The notes below the pieces were generated by a model. It saw nothing but the letters and a program-made list of their open reading frames with translations, did no database searches and was not told the DNA's origin. From contig JAILPG010000227.1 in NCBI GenBank assembly GCA_024699595.1, positions 1 through 41,799 on the forward strand: a DNA stretch of 41,799 bases, in the 5' to 3' direction. The position numbers were made by a program, and so were the translations under genes. Shown one piece after another: positions 7,804 to 16,066 of this stretch (positions within the stretch are counted from its first letter, which is position 1; each line of letters begins with the position of its first letter). Source of the stretch: Lachnospiraceae bacterium. GTDB lineage: Bacteria > Bacillota_A > Clostridia > Lachnospirales > Lachnospiraceae.

Positions 7804-8568
7804 CTAGCGTGCTCCCGTCAGTATCGCAGTGATCTCTTCGTAATCCGAAGGCTTCGGGATCGTAAAGGTTCCGGTCGCAAGTTTTGAATCGAGCTTTCTT
7901 GACATCAGATATCTGTCAAAATCGGAAGCGTTGTCTATGAGGCCGAGATTCTGAAGCTTTTTGCAGACATCATATGAATCATCACCGCCCGATACCGTAA
8001 CCGAAACATTTCCCTCGGAAGGCTTTACGTCTGCTTTTTCATTATCGGAAGCCTCGGGCTCATCCTTAACCTCTTCATCCGCCTGATCTTTTTTTTCTGC
8101 ATCGGAAGTGCTCACTTCATTGTCCGCACTGTCCTTATCCGTTTCATCCTGTCCCGATACCGTACCGGAAACGGTAAGCTCCATATTGGAATTATCCTTA
8201 AGCTCGGGTTTGTCCTGATCCGATGATCCGGTCTCATCAGTCACATCGGTCTCATCGGTCTCATCCGAAGCCTCAGAAGTCTTATCGGATATCTCTTCAT
8301 CCGTTTTTTCGGAGTCTGCGGTATTTTTTACTTCTTCCTTTTCAGGTTTGGTCTGTCCCGCATCCTCCGTCGCGGTAACATCTGTATCGTCCGTCCCGTT
8401 CTCTTTGATAAGGAGTCTGCTCTCCTCGACCATTCCAAGCTCTTCAGCCCTCTTTTTTACCTCTTCATCCGAAATGCCGGCTTTAGAGGTACCCAGGGTA
8501 AAACCCATTAATAGAGCCGTTACCACGATACCTATTCCCAGACCTCTTAAATAAAATCTCAGTTTCAT
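7804..8568 (-). CDS. Acidic membrane protein with C-terminal MltG-type LysM-like domain
   Basis: The 254-residue product has a basic N-terminus, one membrane segment (9-27), a long disordered stretch rich in Asp, Glu, Ser and Thr (about 55-185), and a C-terminal domain (188-254). That domain has the pattern of the LysM-like module of endolytic transglycosylase MltG/YceG: a hydrophobic strand, SYDVCKKLQNLGLIDNASDF, then GTFTIPKPSDYEEITAILTG. The catalytic part of MltG is absent, so a lytic activity is not expected; peptidoglycan binding outside the membrane is possible. Repeated nine-base units near 8231-8270 encode the DETD stretch. The start is four bases after the SwrB-like gene and has AGAGGT upstream, so the two are probably translated together. 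It appears to be the last gene of the operon. Confidence 0.65.
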   Translation of the reverse strand: MKLRFYLRGLGIGIVVTALLMGFTLGTSKAGISDEEVKKRAEELGMVEESRLLIKENGTDDTDVTATEDAGQTKPEKEEVKNTADSEKTDEEISDKTSEASDETDETDVTDETGSSDQDKPELKDNSNMELTVSGTVSGQDETDKDSADNEVSTSDAEKKDQADEEVKDEPEASDNEKADVKPSEGNVSVTVSGGDDSYDVCKKLQNLGLIDNASDFDRYLMSRKLDSKLATGTFTIPKPSDYEEITAILTGAR

Positions 8569-8572
8569 TGCT

Positions 8573-9508
8573 CTACCTCTTAAACAGATCGATCACAAGC
8601 TTTACTTCGCCCACTCCGAGATTAAGAGTTTTGGCTATATCCACCGTGGACATTCCGCTTTCATGAAGTTCTATTATCTTCTGGTTATTATTGCCTCCCG
8701 CAGCTCCAAAGGCTCTTTTGAATCCCGCGCTGTGGGCTTGTGAACCTTCGGCATTCGGCGCTTTATCTGTGTTTTCGCTCTTCTTTTCGGGAAGGGGCTT
8801 TATCGCATCCGACGGATCGCTTATGGATACATTATCAAAGCCCTCCGGAGAAAATGCGTTGAATACGGGCTGGATATTGTTTTCCGCCTTCTTTGCCTTG
8901 ATGATGTCTATGGCAGTCATCGGTTTTGGCTGTGAATAGGTATACTCGGATGCCGGCACGTTAACCTTTGACTCGGTAAGATCGGCTGCATCATGCTCAG
9001 CCGATGCTCTTTCCGCAGCCTGTCTCATCTCTTCAAGCTTCTTTTCGGTATAGTCGTCCAGATCCTTTTTCAGATCCTCTCTGTCCTTCATGGCAGCCTC
9101 AGACATACCCTGTACTTCCCTTACGGTAGCATCTGCCTTCCTCACAGAAGCCTTGACATCCGCCTGTTTGTCATTGAGCATGTCATATAAGAACATCACT
9201 TCCTTATGGCTCTTGTCGATTTCCTCCATCACCATGGTGGAATATTCGTTAACGGCCATGATCTTTTCATTGGAAACCTTCTCAAGTGAACGCTCAGCCT
9301 TGTCCATGGCATATTCGACCGTTTCGTTGGTCGCATCGTTCACCTTGATCTTCATATCCTCGAGTTCATTTTCCATGAGGCTTCGAATCTGCCTCTTCTC
9401 TTCTTCCAACTGATCCTTGGTCTTTGTCTCCTCTTTATCTTTTATAAAGAAGCTTGCGGCAAAAATAATCACTCCCACCACCAGGAGTGTTATTTCCATA
9501 GCTGTCAT
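8573..9508 (-). CDS. SwrB/DUF6115-like membrane-anchored coiled-coil protein
   Basis: The 311-residue product has one N-terminal membrane segment (about 3-22), then a charged coiled coil of about 140 residues, a variable linker, and a compact C-terminal helical motif (KIIELHESGMSTVDIAKTLN then GVGEVKLVIDLF) resembling a helix-turn-helix. A DUF6115-type C-terminus on a membrane-anchored coiled coil is what B. subtilis SwrB (YlxL) shows in outline, and swrB also lies downstream of sigD. SwrB promotes assembly of an active flagellar export apparatus; equivalence here is inference. I chose the ATG at 9508, eight bases after GGAGGG; the in-frame GTG at 9517 overlaps that ribosome binding site. It overall resembles no enzyme. 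Confidence 0.65.
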   Translation of the reverse strand: MTAMEITLLVVGVIIFAASFFIKDKEETKTKDQLEEEKRQIRSLMENELEDMKIKVNDATNETVEYAMDKAERSLEKVSNEKIMAVNEYSTMVMEEIDKSHKEVMFLYDMLNDKQADVKASVRKADATVREVQGMSEAAMKDREDLKKDLDDYTEKKLEEMRQAAERASAEHDAADLTESKVNVPASEYTYSQPKPMTAIDIIKAKKAENNIQPVFNAFSPEGFDNVSISDPSDAIKPLPEKKSENTDKAPNAEGSQAHSAGFKRAFGAAGGNNNQKIIELHESGMSTVDIAKTLNLGVGEVKLVIDLFKR

Positions 9509-9560
9509 ATGATTCACCCTCCAGATAATATATATAAATAGAATAATCTGCGCCGTAATA

Positions 9561-11171
9561 TCAATACAAAGGCTTTATCCTGACATCCGCGCCCTCTCTC
9601 TGGAATCTGGTCCTCTGTGTCAGGGTCTTGATCTCCTTTGTAACATCATTGATCATTATAACGGTGCCCGGGAAGCAGTCACCCGATACCTTTACGGTAG
9701 GCACGGTATCCACCGCTTCATCCTTGATCTTTTCCATGTATTCGTTGTAGGCTTTGGTGGACTTGCTGATCATCTCCGTAAGACCCTTATACTGCTCGTT
9801 CAGCTCTTTGAAATATCTTGTCTGGTCTACGGTGAGCTTGTCTCCCTTCTGCAGTCTCTTCATAAAGTTCGCAAGTATGGGCTTTACCTGCTCTAAAGCC
9901 TTGTTGTATTTCTGAATCTCCTGCTCCATAGCCTGGGCTTTCAGCTTGATCTGCGGATCCGCACCTACCTCCACGTGAGTCTCAACACCCATGGTGGAGC
10001 CTATAGTCTTTGCCTCTATATCCGATCCGGCCTTAACATGACCGCCGGTAATGTTTCCTCTTTTTCCGTTTACGGTAATGCTTGTCTTTGCCATCACATC
10101 ACTGTGGATTATGGCCTCCGCGGTAACATATCCTCCTGAAATGACACGTGCATTCTCAATGAATTTGGACACGACATTTCCTCCGGCAGTGATAACGCCC
10201 TTGCCCATGCCATTCATTCCGTGACCTATGATGATATCCTCCGCGGCTTCTATCGTGGCTCCTTCAACAACGCCCTTTACCTCCACGCTGCCGCCTGACT
10301 TTATCGAAAAGCCTTCCTTTACGTTTCCTCTTACGGTCACATCGCCCTGATATTCGATGTTTCCGACGGAGGTATCGACGTCATTGACCTCATATACACT
10401 CTTTACAAATACCATTCCCTCAACAAGGGACACGTTGCCGGCGATAGTGGATATGAGCTCCAGTCCGTCCTCGCTGACCTCTAAGTTGTTTCCCGACTGG
10501 AACTTGGGATTTGTAACATCCTTGGGCTTTACGCGTTTTCCGAATATATCAAATCCGTCCTCACCCTTCTCTGCAGGCGTAAGACGTGCAAGCACCTCGC
10601 CCTCCTTGCACGGAGAAATAAGGTCAAGCTCGAAGAAATTGACCGTTCCGTCGTCATTTAACTTGGGTTTCGTATTGTGATCGGTGTTAAAGAAGTACTC
10701 TATGGAGCCGTTCTTTCCCTCTTTCGGAGGCGTCCCCTCCGCAAGCAGATAGGGCTGGCAGTACTGCCTTTCCTTCAGAAAAGTGTCGATGACATCAACA
10801 TTTACTCCCGATATGATCTTCCGTGCTCTCAGGTCGCCTATTATCTCATCCCTGTCAAGCATGTTTCCTCCTTCCGACGGAGGATAGAAGCGGCCCACGG
10901 CCCTCATATTGTCATTTGTAACATATATCTCAAACATCTCGCTCTCGGGATAACCGCCGCTGAAATTATCAAGCATGTGCGTCTGCATCCCCGAAACCGA
11001 ATCGTTTATCGCCTTGTTAATGGCTACCATATCGACCGGATAGCCTTTGTTGGCAAGATAATTCCTTACCTCATTGAAATCAACGGGAGCGCCGCCCTCA
11101 CTCGGAGGATATATCTCCAAAAACCTTCCCGTTTCCTTTACCTGCACCCTGAAATAACCGTTCTTGTTCAT
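9561..11171 (-). CDS. DUF342/FapA family protein (flagellar assembly protein A type)
   Basis: The 536-residue protein belongs to the DUF342/FapA family. The middle (about 265-405) is a run of short Gly-rich repeats (VTVRGNVKEG, SVEVKGVVEG, AITVNGKRGNI-like) typical of a right-handed beta-helix. A helical, Gln/Lys-rich stretch (about 408-485) and a small beta domain follow. The N-terminal part carries YPPSEGG twice (21-27 and 96-102) plus PPKEG at 148-152, suggesting an internal duplication. The family is often found beside flagellar or chemotaxis genes; its role is poorly defined, though polymer formation or localisation has been proposed. The gene follows sigD by 33 bp with GGTGG before the ATG, so it belongs to the operon. 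Confidence 0.8.
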   Translation of the reverse strand: MNKNGYFRVQVKETGRFLEIYPPSEGGAPVDFNEVRNYLANKGYPVDMVAINKAINDSVSGMQTHMLDNFSGGYPESEMFEIYVTNDNMRAVGRFYPPSEGGNMLDRDEIIGDLRARKIISGVNVDVIDTFLKERQYCQPYLLAEGTPPKEGKNGSIEYFFNTDHNTKPKLNDDGTVNFFELDLISPCKEGEVLARLTPAEKGEDGFDIFGKRVKPKDVTNPKFQSGNNLEVSEDGLELISTIAGNVSLVEGMVFVKSVYEVNDVDTSVGNIEYQGDVTVRGNVKEGFSIKSGGSVEVKGVVEGATIEAAEDIIIGHGMNGMGKGVITAGGNVVSKFIENARVISGGYVTAEAIIHSDVMAKTSITVNGKRGNITGGHVKAGSDIEAKTIGSTMGVETHVEVGADPQIKLKAQAMEQEIQKYNKALEQVKPILANFMKRLQKGDKLTVDQTRYFKELNEQYKGLTEMISKSTKAYNEYMEKIKDEAVDTVPTVKVSGDCFPGTVIMINDVTKEIKTLTQRTRFQREGADVRIKPLY

Positions 11172-11204
11172 TTTTTACCACCCACAAATACATAAAACCA
11201 CTGC

Positions 11205-11984
11205 TTACAGGCTTCCGGAAAGAATCTCCATATAAGCGCCCATCTTGCCCTTCATTTTGTTCAAAGCCTTTGTATGAAGCTGCGATATCCTTGATTCGGA
11301 AACCTCGAGGATGTTGCTTATCTCCTTCAGTGTAAGATCCTCGTAATAGTATAAAAGGATTACCTTCTGCTCCTTTTCCGTAAGGTCATCGAGTGCTTCT
11401 TTAAGCTTGACTTTAAGCTCCTCTCTTGCAACTGCCTCCTCCGGCAGATCAAATCTTGATATGGTACTCTGGGAATCCGAGACATTGATATCCCCCCCGC
11501 CCTGCTCGACGAATTCATCAAGCGAGACGATGTTCGTTACCTTCATCTGTGACTGCCATTCATCATATTCCGTGACTGAAATGCCAAGCTCAAGCGCAAT
11601 ATCTTCATCAGTGGCACTTTTCCCGGTCCTTGCCTCGATATTCTTTATGGCCGTGGAAATATCCCTCTGCCTCTTTCTGACAGTCCTCGGGATCCAGTCC
11701 ATCTTTCTGATCTGGTCAAGAATGGAACCCCTGATCCTCAGACTTGCATAAGTCTCAAACTTGACATCTTTTCCCTGATCGAATTTGTCTATCGCATCGA
11801 TAAGTCCGAAGATACCGTAACTGACAAGATCCTCGTACTCGACATTATAGCCGAGATACATGGCAAGGCGTCCCGCTACGACCTTTACAAGCGGTGCATA
11901 TTCCAATATTATCTTTTCCCTTGTCTCCTGAGCCGGGTTCTTAAAATAACTCTCCCACAGCTTCAGTCTTGCCGCGTCGTCCAT
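11205..11984 (-). CDS. sigD: RNA polymerase sigma-28 factor, FliA/WhiG/SigD family
   Basis: The 259-residue protein has region 2 (about 25-100, with DLVSYGIFGLIDAIDKFD and TYASLRIRGSILDQIRKMDW), region 3 (105-165), and region 4 (195-245, with TLKEISNILEVSESRISQLH as the -35-binding helix-turn-helix). This is the flagellar sigma factor that directs RNA polymerase to late genes such as flagellin, stators and receptors. Its place at the end of the fla/che operon, after cheD and one small gene, matches B. subtilis, where distance from the promoter limits SigD levels. The ATG at 11984 has GGAGGG upstream, but that site is part of a hairpin (11992-12011). A sigma-28-type promoter at 35270-35296 may be one of its targets. 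Confidence 0.95.
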   Translation of the reverse strand: MDDAARLKLWESYFKNPAQETREKIILEYAPLVKVVAGRLAMYLGYNVEYEDLVSYGIFGLIDAIDKFDQGKDVKFETYASLRIRGSILDQIRKMDWIPRTVRKRQRDISTAIKNIEARTGKSATDEDIALELGISVTEYDEWQSQMKVTNIVSLDEFVEQGGGDINVSDSQSTISRFDLPEEAVAREELKVKLKEALDDLTEKEQKVILLYYYEDLTLKEISNILEVSESRISQLHTKALNKMKGKMGAYMEILSGSL

Positions 11985-11989
11985 TTATA

Positions 11990-12011
11990 CCCTCCAAATA
12001 CCCCTTTGGAG
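11990..12011 (-). promoter_or_regulatory. Hairpin that can mask the sigD ribosome binding site
   Basis: On the minus strand CTCCAAA (12011-12005) and TTTGGAG (11998-11992) form a perfect seven-base stem with a six-base loop. The 3' arm contains most of the Shine-Dalgarno GGAGGG (11995-11990) of sigD. The stop codon of the upstream membrane-protein gene (12022-12020) ends only eight bases before the stem, so a ribosome finishing that gene would open it. Translational coupling is inferred. Confidence 0.5.
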
Positions 12012-12019
12012 CTGGAATA

Positions 12020-12325
12020 TCAGATGCCTTCCCCGTTTTTGTCATCTGTTTCCGCTGCCTCTCCGGCCTCGCTTTCTTCCGTCTTATCGATGATCTCTCC
12101 CTCGCTTCCTTCGGAAGTTTCTGCCTCCTCTTTTTCCTCCTTGGGCAAAGGAACATATTTGTTGAAAATACCCTGTATTATAAGCCCCAACACCAAAAAG
12201 ATGATAAGCGAGATGAGCAGGGCCACCAATACATCGTTGATACTGTAATTGTTAATATATGTAACTATGCTGGTCACCAGTGCTCCAAGCAGCATGACCA
12301 GAAGCGGAATCTTTTTTGTATTCAT
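12020..12325 (-). CDS. Small two-helix membrane protein with acidic tail
   Basis: I do not recognise a family for this 101-residue protein. Residues 7-24 and 32-53 are hydrophobic and predicted to span the membrane; NYSINDV lies between them. From residue 63 the chain is a highly acidic, probably disordered tail rich in Glu, Asp, Ser, Thr and Gly. The gene sits between cheD (13 bp) and sigD (35 bp), where B. subtilis has no gene. The ATG at 12325 has GAGGAT about ten bases upstream. Its codon use looks like its neighbours', so it is probably a native operon member. A role in motility is suggested only by location; translation of it may also open the sigD hairpin. Confidence 0.7.
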   Translation of the reverse strand: MNTKKIPLLVMLLGALVTSIVTYINNYSINDVLVALLISLIIFLVLGLIIQGIFNKYVPLPKEEKEEAETSEGSEGEIIDKTEESEAGEAAETDDKNGEGI

Positions 12326-12338
12326 GTAAAGCAGATCC

Positions 12339-12824
12339 TCAGATCGTTTTCTGTCCCTTGCCTACGGTCTTTATTATATAGTCTCCTGTTTCGGGATAGT
12401 ACTCCACTGTCCTACCATAGCTTAAACCCGTATCCTCGGCACGGATCGGTATCTTCAGCTCCTTGAGTACCTTTTTGACCGCTTCGACGTTTCTGTCTCC
12501 GACAGACATAAGTTCGGATTTACTGGAAAAAGCAAACATCTTGGCGCCGCCGGCGATCTTGGCCTCGAGACGCATCTTGTTGCCTCCGTTCTGTCCGATT
12601 ATCCTCACAAGCTCCTTTACGCCCGTGTCTGCAAATTTGGCAATGTTATGGTTTCCCTGGATCGAGGTGCTGTCGGGAAGCATTACATGAGCAAGCCCTC
12701 CAACCTTTGTCTGGGGATCCCTTATCGCGACCCCCACACATGAACCAAGCCCCAGAGTCGTTATAGAATCCGGAGCTTTACACAGCTTAAGATCTGCCAT
12801 ACCTACCTTTATCATTTCACTCAT
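12339..12824 (-). CDS. cheD: Chemoreceptor glutamine deamidase CheD
   Basis: The 161-residue protein fits CheD. The catalytic triad is visible: Cys-29 in GLGSCVGV, His-46 in GLAHVMLP, and probably Thr-23 just before. CheD deamidates selected glutamines of chemoreceptors, and it also binds CheC and raises its CheY-P phosphatase activity, forming a feedback loop known from B. subtilis. The gene starts six bases after cheC, the normal pair order. The ATG at 12824 has GGGGAT upstream. The substrate receptors are not encoded in this window. Confidence 0.95.
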   Translation of the reverse strand: MSEMIKVGMADLKLCKAPDSITTLGLGSCVGVAIRDPQTKVGGLAHVMLPDSTSIQGNHNIAKFADTGVKELVRIIGQNGGNKMRLEAKIAGGAKMFAFSSKSELMSVGDRNVEAVKKVLKELKIPIRAEDTGLSYGRTVEYYPETGDYIIKTVGKGQKTI

Positions 12825-12830
12825 AATTGT

Positions 12831-13445
12831 TTACATCCCCAGTGATGTTAATATTTTGTCGTAAGACTCAAGATCAGGAACAAGTATGAAATAGCCGTTT
12901 AACTTGATATCATCCGAAAATGCCGTCTCGATCAGCAGGATCTTGTCTCCCAGTTCTCCGAACTCTATAGCGGGAACCGAAAGGATCGCCCCTGCCATAT
13001 CAATGCTGATATCAGGTATGGACGGTACGATCGTAAGACCGGTCAGCGTGGAAAGACTCGACAGGTATGAGCCCGTTATTATGTTTCCGATCTCCTTTAA
13101 GGCGGATATCTCCATCTCGTCGAAGGTATCCGAATCATGCTCCGGCGTTCCCATTAACATTGAAATAAGGGTCTTTGTGGACTTTTCCTCCAGAAGGAAC
13201 ATTATGCTTCCGTGTATGTCTCCGTCCACGACCAGGTAAATGCCGGCCATTATCTGTTCTTCGCCGCCCATGGCCTCTCCGACCTCTGAGAACTCCAAAA
13301 GCTCAACCTTCGGCACCTTCATGTCGACCTTGGTATTGAGAAGCTGGGCAAGTGCGGTGGTCGCATTGCCCGCTCCTATATTTCCGATCTCCTTAAGGAC
13401 ATCGAAATACATGCTGTTCATATCATTTAGATCAATCTTTGACAT
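12831..13445 (-). CDS. cheC: CheY-P phosphatase CheC
   Basis: The 204-residue protein has both phosphatase centres of the CheC/FliY family: D-x3-E-x2-N at Asp-15, Glu-19, Asn-22, and S-x3-E-x2-N at Ser-114, Glu-118, Asn-121. CheC removes phosphate from CheY-P and is stimulated by CheD, whose gene follows directly. With FliY at the motor, this gives two phosphatases in the operon, which explains why no CheZ is present. The ATG at 13445 follows AGAGGA. The gene is 21 bp after cheW. Confidence 0.95.
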   Translation of the reverse strand: MSKIDLNDMNSMYFDVLKEIGNIGAGNATTALAQLLNTKVDMKVPKVELLEFSEVGEAMGGEEQIMAGIYLVVDGDIHGSIMFLLEEKSTKTLISMLMGTPEHDSDTFDEMEISALKEIGNIITGSYLSSLSTLTGLTIVPSIPDISIDMAGAILSVPAIEFGELGDKILLIETAFSDDIKLNGYFILVPDLESYDKILTSLGM

Positions 13446-13466
13446 TGAAAAATCCTCTTTAATTTA

Positions 13467-13940
13467 TTATGATGCCTCTTTTTCAGCTATGACCGCATTC
13501 AGATCAAGCAAAGAGATAAGTGAATCGTTGCATTTGCCTATTCCGTTTATGAAGGTAACCTGGGTATTTCTCGTGGCACCCTTTGTGGAATACTCGATCT
13601 GGTCGCTCGTGAGCGTTACAACTTCCTTGACGGCGTCTACAATGATGCCGATCGGGGCATTGTTCTCAAGCTTTATGATGATTATCCTTGTATCCTTGGT
13701 AAATTCCACATCGGGAAGACCCGCTTTCTTACGAAGGTTCATTACAGGTACCACCTCACCACGGAGGTTTATGACTCCCTCAAAATAGCTCTGCACATCC
13801 GGAACACGGGTGATCTTCTGCATCCTTACGATATTGTCAACATATTTGATATCTATTCCGTACTGCTCGTCGCCTATCCTTATAACGATGAACTGAGTGG
13901 TCTCCAACTCTGCATCATTTTTCAGCATTAATTCATTCAT
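13467..13940 (-). CDS. cheW: Chemotaxis coupling protein CheW
   Basis: The 157-residue protein is a single CheW domain: FIVIRIGDEQYGIDIKYV near 18-35, the VPDVQSYFEGVINLRGEVVPV block near 46-67, and the DAVKEVVTL segment near 101-109. CheW links chemoreceptor tips to the histidine kinase CheA in the signalling array. The 16-residue N-terminal extension is short and acidic. The gene lies 19 bp after cheA and 21 bp before cheC, and starts with ATG at 13940 after GAGGAAGGGG. Confidence 0.95.
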   Translation of the reverse strand: MNELMLKNDAELETTQFIVIRIGDEQYGIDIKYVDNIVRMQKITRVPDVQSYFEGVINLRGEVVPVMNLRKKAGLPDVEFTKDTRIIIIKLENNAPIGIIVDAVKEVVTLTSDQIEYSTKGATRNTQVTFINGIGKCNDSLISLLDLNAVIAEKEAS

Positions 13941-13959
13941 GATATTTCCCCTTCCTCCG

Positions 13960-16065
13960 TTATATTAAGACATTCGCATCAAGGATCAGTGCAACCTCGC
14001 CGTCTCCTAAGATGGTTGCGCCCGAAATGATACGGCTTGCACAGTTGATATATTTTCCAAGCGACTTGATAACTATCTCCTGCTGGCCTATGAGCTCATC
14101 GACCACAAGACCTGCAAGCTGATCGCCTTTCTTTACGATAACAACGATCATGTCATCCTTCTCTTCTTCGGATTCCTCTATATTGAGCACGCCGTGAAGC
14201 CTTATGATGGGGATGACGTTCTCTCTTAAGGTAATAACTTCCTTGGCTTCCACATACTTGACTTCCGATCTGGAAATGCTCTCTATGGTATCGATCGAGC
14301 CGAGTGATATTGCATATTTCTCATCGCCGACAACAACCATCAGGGCCTGGATGATAGCAAGGGTAAGCGGCAGTCTTACCGAGAAGGCCGATCCCTCTCC
14401 AAGCTTTGTCTTTACGGATACATCGCCGCCTAAGGATTCGATCTTTGACTTAACAACATCAAGGCCAACACCTCTTCCGGATACATCCGTAACAACCTTT
14501 GCGGTTGAGAAGCTCGGCTGGAAGAGCATGTCTATTACTTCCTTTTCGGATAACTGCTCGGCCTGTTCGGGTGTAACGGTACCTCTCTCTATTGCCTTGG
14601 CTCTTACGGCCTCAACATCGATTCCGTTTCCGTCATCCCTTACCTCTATGATAACGTTATTACCGTCCTGATATGCATCAAGGAAGATGGAGCCTTCCTC
14701 GGGCTTTCCTCTTTCTGCTCTTACCTCGGCAGATTCGAGACCGTGGTCGGCAGAGTTTCTGATAAGGTGCATCAGAGGATCGCTGAGTTCATCAACAACG
14801 GTTCTGTCAAGCTCTGTATCCTCACCGGACATATACAGGTTCATCTTCTTGTTGAGCTTCTTGGACAGATCTCTTACCATCTTGGGGAATCTGTTGACAA
14901 CACTCTCAATGGGAACCATTCGAACCTTCATTACCGATTCATGAAGGTTTGTCGTAACGCTCTCAAGATATCCGATATGATCGTTTATTGCAGAGGAGCT
15001 TCCCGTTCCGTCTCCTGCCGATGCCGATACGATACTGTTCTTTGCTATGATGAGCTCGCTGACAAGATTCATGAGCACATCGAGCTTTTCGATATCAACC
15101 CTGACTGTTCTGTTGACAACAGGCTTTGCTGCCGCAGGCTTCTGCTGCTTGTTCTGAGGGCTCTGGGCCTGAGGTGTCTGGGTCTTGGGCGGTTCCTTAA
15201 CCGGTACGGGTGCGGTTTCCGCAGTCTCAGCCGGTACATCTTTTGCATCATTCTTGGAAAGAGAGGTGGGATCTATCTTTTCACCGACGCATCTTTCGAT
15301 CTCGGAAACGCTCATAACGGCACTCTCGATCTTATCGAAGGGTTCAGCCGATGCGATATACATATTGAAATCGAAATCGAATTTTTCGTCCTCGATATCC
15401 TGTGCGGTGGGATCCGTAACAATGATCTCTCCTATATCCTCGATCGCCTTGAATACAAGGAAAGCTCTTGCTGCCTTTAATACGCAGCTGTCCTGGATAT
15501 GAACGGATACTCCGTAGATGTTCATACCCTTTTCATCAGCTTCCTTGAAAGCAGTGATATTGTCATCCGTAAGCTTTACAGACTGCCATGGCTTTTCGCC
15601 CGAAGCTTTCGCATCCGTATCCTGAGTGTCTTTTTCTTCAGCGGCAGGTGCGGCAACCGTATCACCGGACTTGTTTCCGACTCCTTCTTCGAGGATCCTG
15701 TTAAGCTCCTTGATGATAGCCTCGTTGTCGTTGGTTCCCTCGTCGGAGGTTTCACGTATCGTCTTTTCATATTCCTCTATGGCATCAAGAGCTTTGAAGA
15801 GCACATCTATAAGATTGGATGTGACCTTCATGTTGCCGTTTCTTACCTCGGTGAATACGTTTTCCATATCATGGGTAAGATTCTGCATCCTCTTGTATCC
15901 CATTGTTCCGGCCATTCCCTTTAAGGAGTGCGCCGAACGGAATATCTCATTGATAGTATCCGGATTGTCCGGCTCCTGTTCCAGATTCATGAGCTGGTCG
16001 CTCAGACTCTGAATGTGTTCATTGGTTTCGTCAAGAAAGATTTCCAAATACTGGTTAACATCCAT
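13960..16065 (-). CDS. cheA: Chemotaxis histidine kinase CheA
   Basis: The 701-residue protein shows the five CheA domains in order. P1 has the phosphorylated His-46 in RSAHSLKGMAG. A P2-like CheY/CheB-binding domain follows (about 165-265), flanked by linkers rich in Pro, Gln and Ala. The dimerisation domain begins near RVDIEKLDVLMNLVSELI. The ATP-binding domain carries the N box HLIRNSADHGLE, DDGNGID and GRGVGLDVVK. A C-terminal CheW-like P5 domain ends the chain. CheA autophosphorylates under receptor control and passes phosphate to CheY and CheB, both encoded here. The ATG at 16065 has GGGGG upstream inside the end of cheB, one base after that stop, so translation is likely coupled. Confidence 0.97.
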   Translation of the reverse strand: MDVNQYLEIFLDETNEHIQSLSDQLMNLEQEPDNPDTINEIFRSAHSLKGMAGTMGYKRMQNLTHDMENVFTEVRNGNMKVTSNLIDVLFKALDAIEEYEKTIRETSDEGTNDNEAIIKELNRILEEGVGNKSGDTVAAPAAEEKDTQDTDAKASGEKPWQSVKLTDDNITAFKEADEKGMNIYGVSVHIQDSCVLKAARAFLVFKAIEDIGEIIVTDPTAQDIEDEKFDFDFNMYIASAEPFDKIESAVMSVSEIERCVGEKIDPTSLSKNDAKDVPAETAETAPVPVKEPPKTQTPQAQSPQNKQQKPAAAKPVVNRTVRVDIEKLDVLMNLVSELIIAKNSIVSASAGDGTGSSSAINDHIGYLESVTTNLHESVMKVRMVPIESVVNRFPKMVRDLSKKLNKKMNLYMSGEDTELDRTVVDELSDPLMHLIRNSADHGLESAEVRAERGKPEEGSIFLDAYQDGNNVIIEVRDDGNGIDVEAVRAKAIERGTVTPEQAEQLSEKEVIDMLFQPSFSTAKVVTDVSGRGVGLDVVKSKIESLGGDVSVKTKLGEGSAFSVRLPLTLAIIQALMVVVGDEKYAISLGSIDTIESISRSEVKYVEAKEVITLRENVIPIIRLHGVLNIEESEEEKDDMIVVIVKKGDQLAGLVVDELIGQQEIVIKSLGKYINCASRIISGATILGDGEVALILDANVLI

Positions 16066-16066
16066 T

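Noticed and set aside
8283..8312. AAAA-N15-TCCGATAA on the minus strand as a sigma-28 promoter
   Set aside because: Both boxes deviate, and it lies inside the low-complexity coding part of the MltG-like gene.
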